DNA of 34,710 nt from Reticulitermes lucifugus. Taxonomy: Eukaryota > Arthropoda > Insecta > Blattodea > Rhinotermitidae. Of the stretch, positions 22,201 to 31,200 are shown piece after piece. Numbering within the stretch: the stretch's first letter is position 1; each line of letters begins with the position of its first letter. The notes under the pieces were generated by a model. It was not told the DNA's origin. It did not search any database and saw nothing but the letters and a program-made list of their open reading frames with translations. The position numbers were made by a program, and so were the translations under genes. The DNA lies in NCBI GenBank assembly GCA_026260175.1, contig JAKCWW010004083.1:1-34710 (forward strand), read 5' to 3'.

Positions 22201-25200
22201 NNNNNNNNNNNNNNNNNNNNNNNNNNNNNNNNNNNNNNNNNNNNNNNNNNNNNNNNNNNNNNNNNNNNNNNNNNNNNNNNNNNNNNTCCTCGAGTTTGCC
22301 TCTTGGCCCACAGAGCCTAAAATATTTACTATTTGGCCCTTTACAAAAATTGTTTGCCGACCCCTGGTCTATATGATGGAAGTCATGGATCCTTCTAATT
22401 CAGTGTGCATCCACAAAAGATCCCACTACAATAACTTGTAACTTTCTCTTCACATGTACCTGGAGGACTATGAATCCATAGCCTTTCAAAAAACAGAGTA
22501 CAGATCCAATACAGACATGCAGCAATGTTTATGTACCTGGGTCCGAGAAGAATTCTTCAGAACTGGCGGGTCATTCCAACCAGATGCAAAATTCAGAGGA
22601 GGAATACCGGGGTTTACACTAGCAGGCTGTGAATTTACATTATCTGCAGGAGTATAAATATCTGCAGATGGATACATTCCACCGACTGGTTTGTTAGGAT
22701 ATGATGGTACTGCTGGGCTGTTTGGTACAGGCTGTGCATTGAAGCCTCCTGGGTACATACCACCTGCACCACCATACTGGGGTCCAGTCTGTACAGACGG
22801 GTCAAGAACATACGGTTTGCGAGATGTGGTGCTGGCCCCATCTGTGAACATTTCACATAAACACAGCTTACAAATATGGACAATGATGTATCTGCACATT
22901 CCACAGAGAAGTATTCATAGCTACTACATTACACGTGACAAAATGGGAGACAAAGCTCACAAAGCAGTCAAATTAAACTGATTTCTGTAATAGGCAATGG
23001 TTACTAAGATCATAAACAACACTGCTGATACCACTGCATTACTACCACTATATAAGGTACTCACAAACAGGCATATTCAAGGCAATAATGGCAACAATGT
23101 GGTGTAGCTACTAACTACTAACTCTTAGTCAAGGGTAGGTAGATCAAATCACATTACAGTATAAAAGTTTGGAGTCAAAATATTCAAACGTTAATGTGAA
23201 GGACAATTTTTATCACAGACCTTCTGAATTAGGTACAAATATAGCTCAGATGTTTCTTGTTGATAGATGAATATGCAGATTTTTTTATGTACTTATGGTT
23301 TCTATTACCCTTCCCACTTCGACTCTAAAGGAAGCCCTCAAATACAACAGACTAGCTTGTATGTCAAGCAGATCCACCTGCCAACTGTACCGTTCACAGC
23401 TCATTACGTTGGAGCTGTCACACCACTGTTCTTATATTTCTGACAGCTTCTGCCAATTGTTGGTAACTAGAAAAAACATACGGTTGTGCTAATTGTCTCC
23501 ACCTGGCCATATAAATTTTTTACGAATGCCATGCCTAAATGTAAATAAGGAAAATACAAGTGCCAAGAGGGTAGCAGTGCAATTTAATTAAAGTGGAAAG
23601 GGTCAATTATGCTGTTAGTAACTCAGAAGACTGGGCATGATGATTGGTGGATAATACATGGGAAGATCAAGAAGTTCCCAGGACATGTATGAAATCTAAC
23701 CTAGTCACCCTTGAAGTACTGCCCTTATGCACGTACAGTTGCTCCAGCAGTACTGTCCTTGGTGGAAGTCCTCTTTTAGGATTGCTGTAAGACCTGCTGT
23801 TGAGTTCTGCTGAATTTCTTCTGCAGATTCAAAACAATTACCTTTAAGCCCAATCCTGAGTCTTAGGAATGCCAGAAGTCACATGCAGTAATATCTGGAG
23901 AATAATGTGGTTGCCGGATGGGTGGAATTTGGTTCCCCACCAAAAACTGCTGTCCTGCAAGGGAGTTGTGGAACGGCACCTTACCACTGTGCACGATCCA
24001 ATTGTTTCTCCATTACTTCCTCATTCAGAATGCCCCTAACCAATCTGTATAAAATTCTGACTTTGTCTGCTGTCTGTTCAATCATCACACACTGATCTGA
24101 TTGCATGACTGTACAAACTTTGACCACATTTTTATCATTCCTTGATGCTGCCAGCCTGCCACTGCACTCATCTTTAACCTTTAAATTAGTCGCAGCACTC
24201 ACATGCAGCTGATGTCTTAAAAGCTTGATCTCCATAAACAGCAATGAGCCTTAAAAAAGCTTTGCTGCTGATTTCCACAGTTTGCAACAGCAATTACATT
24301 TACCCACGGTTCAAACTGAGACACCACAACAAGCACTGGCAACACACTTCTGTTCCGTGGCTGACTGCAGTATACTTATGATGTCAGAACTTGTTCCAAC
24401 TTCCTCCACAGATAATGCACAGTATACCCCAGTGACCTCTAACCCCAGGAAGTGTAGTTATCTAAATAAGACTAAATTCTAAGAACTATTTGATCCACCT
24501 ATGTAAATTGGAAAGAATGTGGAAGGATGCAATCATGGCCAAATTTGAAGTACTATCCCAGCATTGGCCTGAAGGGAGTGAGGGAAACTACAAATAACCT
24601 CAGCCAAGATAACGAGTCTGTGGGTCAAGATTTGAATGCAGAACCATCCAAATATGAAGCAAGGGTGCTATCGACTAGACTATAATGAAGAGTAGGTCTG
24701 ATACTCCAAAAATGTAAGCATCCAGCAACCACGGGTGAGTTAATGGCGACTGATGAAACATGCAGTGTGTCAGTATGAAACACATTGCTAGCCTAATGTT
24801 ACCTTCATTTTCATAGATGCTCAGGAGATCTAAATTTAATTAAGATTACTGTCTTCTGGAATGTGATGCTGTGTAATGTGGCTGAAATTTATTGATGTTT
24901 CAGGCAAACCAGCTGCCCCCATCCACCCTAAAGATGCAAATTTCAGTAAATTTCTACCACACTCCTCAGCATCACATCCAAGGAGACATTAATGTTCAAA
25001 GCCACCACTGTAACAACCTCAAATCTTGTCTAACATAAACTGTATTTCTTAAGCCCTCAGAAAATGCACCTACAGGAACAAAAAGATGTTTCAAATAGTC
25101 CGCCTCAGAAAGAATTTACCGTGCTGATTGCAAAAGATAAAAATTTAAATAGTTTGCACTAGAAATCATAACAGATGTGCTGTACTCATTGAAAAATTCA

Positions 25201-28200
25201 ACGCAGCAGAAAAAGGAGTGAACTTTCACAAAATCTACAAACCTGACTGATTACAAGGAAAGCATAGGAACTGCATTATTAACCTTTTACAGACCTGTGT
25301 TCACATATGCGAATGCACACAGGAAAACACCGCTAGAAATTCACTTCATACATTTAGGCAACAAGGAAATTTACTACATTTCTAAGACGTACTGCATAAT
25401 CTCTGTTTTATTTTCCACAAAATGCTGTTTACTTCATAATTTTATCTCTTTCTGTTCAAACAATAATTTTTTTCATAAACCATGCACTAAAATTTAAATG
25501 CCCCAGGAGGATAAAGGTTAAAAAAAGTGTTCTTAAATTTACTAATTACAACACACTGTATGGATACACTACAAGCCTTACATTTCATTTAAATTACAAG
25601 AATTTTAAATTATGGTTTTCTTTTGGGTTTCTGGATTATGTAGTGGTTCAACATTCTCATGTTCCTCTGCAACATTTCAATATTTAACAATTACACAGTG
25701 TAGAAACCCAAAAGAAGACCATTATCTGCTCAGCAACTACTGCAAAAAATAGAAAACTTATATCAAGAATATAGAATTTTAAATCCTGTACTAGAAGGTT
25801 TCATATCACATGAACCATAATTATTATTTCAAACTTTTCAGAAAAAATAATCCTGCAAATACATATATTAAGTACAGGACAAACAAATAGCATGCTTGCA
25901 TTTAAATAATTAAAACCACATATGGGCATTTAAATGACCTACTGCTGTGCACGGAATGGTTTTTCACATCTGCACTTTCACTCCTACACCTCCCCATTTT
26001 CACAGACTGTTAGTTCATGCATTTGGAAATCAAAGAACACAAACATAAAGACATACTGATAGCAAACACCTGCGACAAGCTAGGTATGAGATACAGGAAG
26101 ATTACCTCCTTGCCATATGCAAACTGAGCCAAGGTTAAATAACAATTAAAGTGTGTAAAACACATCACTACCACTGTCATGAAATGCCATGAGTCTGATC
26201 TAACATTCCCACATGATGGATCAACAGTCAAAGGACTTGTATTTTTAGCCATCCTACTTTCAACACAAGTATACTCAAACACCACAAAGAGCCTATGAAT
26301 TTCAAACAATAGTGCATTTAAGCTCCATCACATAACTGCACAGATAACACTACTCAACAACTAGCAGAGAAAAAATCTACTTCTTCCTTTTCAATATATT
26401 TGCAGCTTCATCTCTGTTGTGACGTTTTAAACAATACTATAAAAGAGTCCCACAAAAAAACTACAGAAATGCAGTCTACATGACAAAACAGCAACACTAT
26501 TCAACATTCCGTGGAGTCAAGGTTACTTACTCCACCTCTGAACATCTGTCGCTCTATCTCTACTCTGGGCTGATTCCCAGGCCTTCTGATAAACACTTGG
26601 TTCCAGTGGACAGTAGGACCTAGCATATGTTGCAGTAGCACCTAGAGTAACAATACCAACTTTCTTCACACAGTTATTTGCTTGATTCAGTGTAGAACAC
26701 TTGCAAGTGTGCACTACACAACCATTTCCTAGGCTTTTACAGGGAAATTCAGGATGAAAGCAGCAAAGTTCATGAATACAATAATGAAATGATTTTGAGT
26801 AAAAATTTCCTATTGGCATGGGTTGAGTACAGAATAAGTAGCCATGGCAGTGTGAAATTAAGATAAAGATATAGCACAAAGAAGGATTTTCTTGCAATTT
26901 TTCAAAATAACTGCAATGAAAAGTAAAACAAGGGTTATTTAACTATGAAACATGTTACAAAAAGTGTTCTAAGTGTTGCCTGTGACTTAAACACACATGA
27001 GCACAATGTTGCAACCAATCCCCTCTTTCTTAGGAAGCTAACAGTTCCTCAGCCAGTCAAGAAATTCCCTGCCTTTTATGGAACCCAAAGGTTCATTACC
27101 ATGTTCATAACAGCCCACCACTTGCACCTATCCTGAGCCAGATGTATCCAGTCCACGCCATCCAAACATATTGCTTTAAGATCCATTTCAGAATTATCCT
27201 TCCATCAGTCTCTCTCCTTCAGGTTTCGCAACCAAAACTCGTGTGTGTAGTTCTTTTCTTCCACATGCATGCCACATGCCTCACCCATCTCACCCTCCTT
27301 CACTTGATCACCCTAATGATATCTGGCAAGTAGTACAAATCATGAAGCTCTTCACTATGCAGTTTTCTCCAGCCTCCTGTTACTTCCTCTCTCTCAGGCA
27401 CAAATACCTTCCTCAGCACCCTATTCATGAACATTCCTGTTTTGTAACATCTAAGTTGTCCCTGTGCATGTCATGAAAGTATATGGAAACAGTCAAAGTA
27501 AAGCTACACTAATCCTTAACCTCGGCACTAGAAAGACATGATCAGCTTCACATCCCTGCTGCTTTAACCCAAGGAAAGAGCACATGGTACTCATTGAATT
27601 GGAGGCTGGATGGGCCCCAGAGCCGATCTGGACACTTTGACAGAAAAACCTCTCGCCCATGCCAGAAATTGAAACACAATTCCTTGGTGGTCCAGCCTGT
27701 AGCCTGGTCACTATATTGAGTGCACTACATGCTACATGTTTCATTATTAAATAACATCCACTTAATTTCACATTTAAGTTGTAAAATTTTTCAAAAGAAA
27801 GCTTATTTCTGTTCAGTGTTATATTGCCTTCACATTGTCATGTTCAAGTGTTTGATTTATCAATGCTGTCAATGTCTATGATGTACAGCATCAGTGACAG
27901 ACGAATGAGGATGCAGCATTGGTGGAACGATACTGACAGGTGAAAACTAAAGTACTAGGAGAAAAACGTGTCCCAATGTAACTCAAACTGTCAGAATTCC
28001 TTAACTAACTAACTAACTAACTCCACGGAGCAAAGTCCTTCTTGAGAAGCTAACAGGTCATCGGCCAGTCAAGAAATTCCCCACATATTATGGAACCAGA
28101 ATATTCATTACCACATTCACAACAGCCGGCCACCTTCCCTATTTTGAGACAGATCAATCCAGTCCATGCCATCCCACCCCACCTCTCGAAGATCCAGTTT

Positions 28201-31200
28201 AATATTATCCTCCCATCTATGCCTGGGTCTTCCAAGTGGTCTCCTTTGCTCAGGACTCCCCACCAAAACCCTTTGTGCACCTCTTCTTTCCCCTGTACGT
28301 GGTACATGCCCTGCCCATCTCACTCTTCTTGATTTGATTACCCAAATAATATTTGGTGAGTACAGACCATAAAGTTCCTCGTTATATAGACTTCTCCACT
28401 CCCCTGCTACCTCGTCCCTCTTAGGCCGAATATCTTCCTCAGCACTCTATTCTCGAACACCCTCAGCCTATGTTCCTCCCTCAATGTGAGCAATCATACC
28501 CACACAAAACAGCGGGCAAAATTAGTTCTGTATATCTTAATCTTTGTATTTTTGGATAGCAAACTGGAAGACAGAAGATCCTGCACCAAATGATAACAAG
28601 CATTCCCAGACTTCAATCTGCTCGTAATTTCTTCCTGAATGGAATTTCGATTTGTTAGGGTTGTTCCCAAATATTTGAACTGTTCCACCCTTTCAAAGGA
28701 TTTATTATCTATCCTTATGTTGTCATTTTGTCCTGCATTCTGATCTCGAAACATGGCCATGTACTTAGTTTTCTCAGCATTTACTTCTAGACCAATCTCC
28801 TTACTAGCAAATACTAAAGCTTCTGTGTTTTTCTTTATAGCATGTATGCTCCTGCCCAATATATTAACATCATCAGCTTAAACTAGAAGCTGATGTGTAC
28901 CATTTAATTTTAAGCCCTCCTGGTTTGCCTGAACCCTCCTAATGGAATATTCTAAAGCAAAGTTGAAAAGAACGGTGACAAAGCATCTCCTTCTTTCAAA
29001 CCATTCTAAATAGGAAACATGTCAAATGTTTGCCTTATACTCTGCTATAGGTTCCATTTAGACACTTTTTATTAGCCTTATTAGTTTCACGGGGATACCA
29101 AACACAATGAGAATATTATACAAGACCTCCCTCCTAACTGAATCATAGGCTTCCTTTAAGTCTACAAATAAGTGATGCACTGTCTTACTGTGCTCCCATA
29201 CTTGATGAATGCAGAATATATGATCAGTAGTTGACCCATTACGTCTAAATCCACACTGATGCTCCCCAATAATTTCCTCTGCATATGTAATGTAGTTAAC
29301 CTTGACAGAAGGATGTTGGATAAAATTTTGTATGTAGCTGACAAAAGTGGTATGTCTCGATAATTACTACAATCTGTTTTATCACCCTTCTTATAAATAG
29401 GTACACTGATTGACTCCTTCTTCCACTGCTCAGGCATCACAATTCCTTAAATGCTCCAAATTGCATCAATGTGAATAGAAGTTTGCAAGATCATTTAAAG
29501 AATTTACCATGAAATTTGGCTGCCTCCTATTGAATCACCATGTATATCAAAATATGTAAAGTACTATTGATAAAATACTTAATTTTTGAAGCAGAAACCA
29601 TACTATAATATTCTACAAAATGTTTAACAACCTTCTGGAATAGTAAGAGTCTTATATCGCTGTTTCTTCAAAATGCACTGCGTATTTAATTTCAACATAT
29701 GCACATGAAAAACACCAAGAACTTGCCTGGTTGGGTGGTCACAACAGGTGCAGCTGGCAAGTTGGGCTGATTGGTATTCGCAAATCCACCACGGGGCTGA
29801 GAGACTCCCGATACTTCTGGGGCAGGAGAGAAAGGCTTTGGTGGTACTACAGCTGGCGCAAATGGTTGTGGAACACTAGGCTTGGCAACAGGGTTTGTAG
29901 GGTATAAATTTGAAACAGATGGATTAACAAATGGCTTGGGTGTTGTTTGTTGTTGTTGTTGTTGGACAGGAAACACTGGAGGTGTTCGAACTGCAGGACC
30001 AGGATATCCTTGTGTGTATGGTGCAGGAGCTGACTGTGGCTGTGGCTGCAACTGTGGTAAAATACAAGAATATAATTAGAAGATGTGGTGATAAATTACA
30101 CAGTACAAGCCAATAGAAATAAAACACATTTATCTCAATAACATAAAACAAGCAAACAAAACATTAAACTTCTAATTACAACTATTTATCATACTTTATT
30201 AATTCCTCAATTTTTCTATATGAAATATAAATTTCATAGGAAATGTAGCCTAAATGTACGTATAATGAAATATGATGAAATATCTATCCATTGTTGCTAA
30301 TGGGACAGCAGGAAAATAATAATAAATGTGGGAAAATGACATTTGTGGGAAAGCATTAAACATGGAAAAAATAAAATAAAAAAAATAAAAACTTTCTTTA
30401 CTTAGACCTACAAAAATAATAAACAAACTAAAAATCACTTTTTCTAAAGAAATCTGCAATTGACAGCTTTCAGTTGAAACTTTACATTTCAGATGAAACA
30501 GTGCCAATGTAAATTTAAAAAAGTGCGGTTCATCACACCCACAAATTCTGCACGCATAACAGTTTTGTAAGCAGTGTGCACTTCAGTAAAGCTTGGCCTT
30601 GGTTCAGGCTCCATTCACCTTCCTCTCCCACCTTCACTGTTTCCCATAACTCACTCATGCTGAATCTAGTCTTCATAGAGGGCAGCATCATCTTTTTCAA
30701 TACTGGAATCCAAGTTGGCTTCTGTGTCAAGTTCATGCCCACAGCTACACCAATGTCACCAAGCCACTACTGTGAAGTGTACTGCTTGCCACACATTGAC
30801 CTTCAGTTCAATGTCCATTCCCGAGTCCATCAAACACACGGCTTCCTTCTTGTATTTGGTGCCCAAATCGAACCAAGCAGATGAACAGCACAACTGTCCA
30901 CAAACAACAAACTGCTTCTTTCTACAAGCACATCCACACATGCATCTAGTGCCCTTAAAAGCTCCATGAAAAAGGTCATGGTCATCCGCACAGGTAAAAG
31001 GTAAAATAAAGTTCACCCTATAACCTGCAAATGAAGGCAAAGAAGAGTATAGGTATAGCTATAATCATTCTTTAACCTCAGTGCTAGATGGGGGTGGGTG
31101 GTTAACACCACATCCTGGCCACCTTACCCCTGGGAATGACCCGGTACCCACTGTACAGGAGGCTGGGTGGGCCCCAGGGCCAGTCTGGACAGGTATGGAA

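Larger units (their letters stand above)
15740..22536 (-). other. Sec31 intron between exons D and E
   Basis: A 6.8-kb GT-AG intron. It holds the hAT element with the N gap, a mariner remnant, fold-back MITE copies, a SINE fragment, the 81-nt candidate exon, the Penelope-like element with ribozymes and a minisatellite. I see nothing nameable in 15960-16704, 17875-18829 or 21130-21859. Confidence 0.85.
22842..29726 (-). other. Sec31 GC-AG intron between exons C and D
   Basis: A 6.9-kb intron starting GCAAGT and ending TTCACAG. It holds two copies of an RTE-like LINE tail, a SINE between them, the 111-nt candidate exon, a piggyBac-type MITE candidate, a fold-back MITE, a second-family SINE and a mariner remnant. 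I recognise nothing in 22900-23650, 25522-26530 or 29441-29726. Confidence 0.85.

Noticed and set aside
21798..22441. Several long open frames on both strands spanning this region
   Set aside because: They exist only because the 351 Ns contain no stop codons; the readable ends are a hAT element.
22691..22981. Plus-strand open frame of 96 codons
   Set aside because: Antisense shadow of the GC-richer Sec31 exon D. The plus frame 13595-13828 over exon F and 29882-30079 over exon C are rejected for the same reason.
28090..28372. Plus-strand frames of 68-80 codons, such as the one from 28166
   Set aside because: Antisense of the LINE tail; the sense strand carries the recognisable reverse-transcriptase tail.
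29721..29722. A canonical GT donor close to the end of exon C
   Set aside because: Using it shifts exon D out of the conserved Sec31 frame and its context (GTTCTT) is weak; the GC donor fits frame and consensus.
30756..31040. Minus-strand open frame of 94 codons, followed by another at 30533-30742
   Set aside because: No recognisable domain, no intact gene structure; it may be repeat-derived, so no function is claimed.
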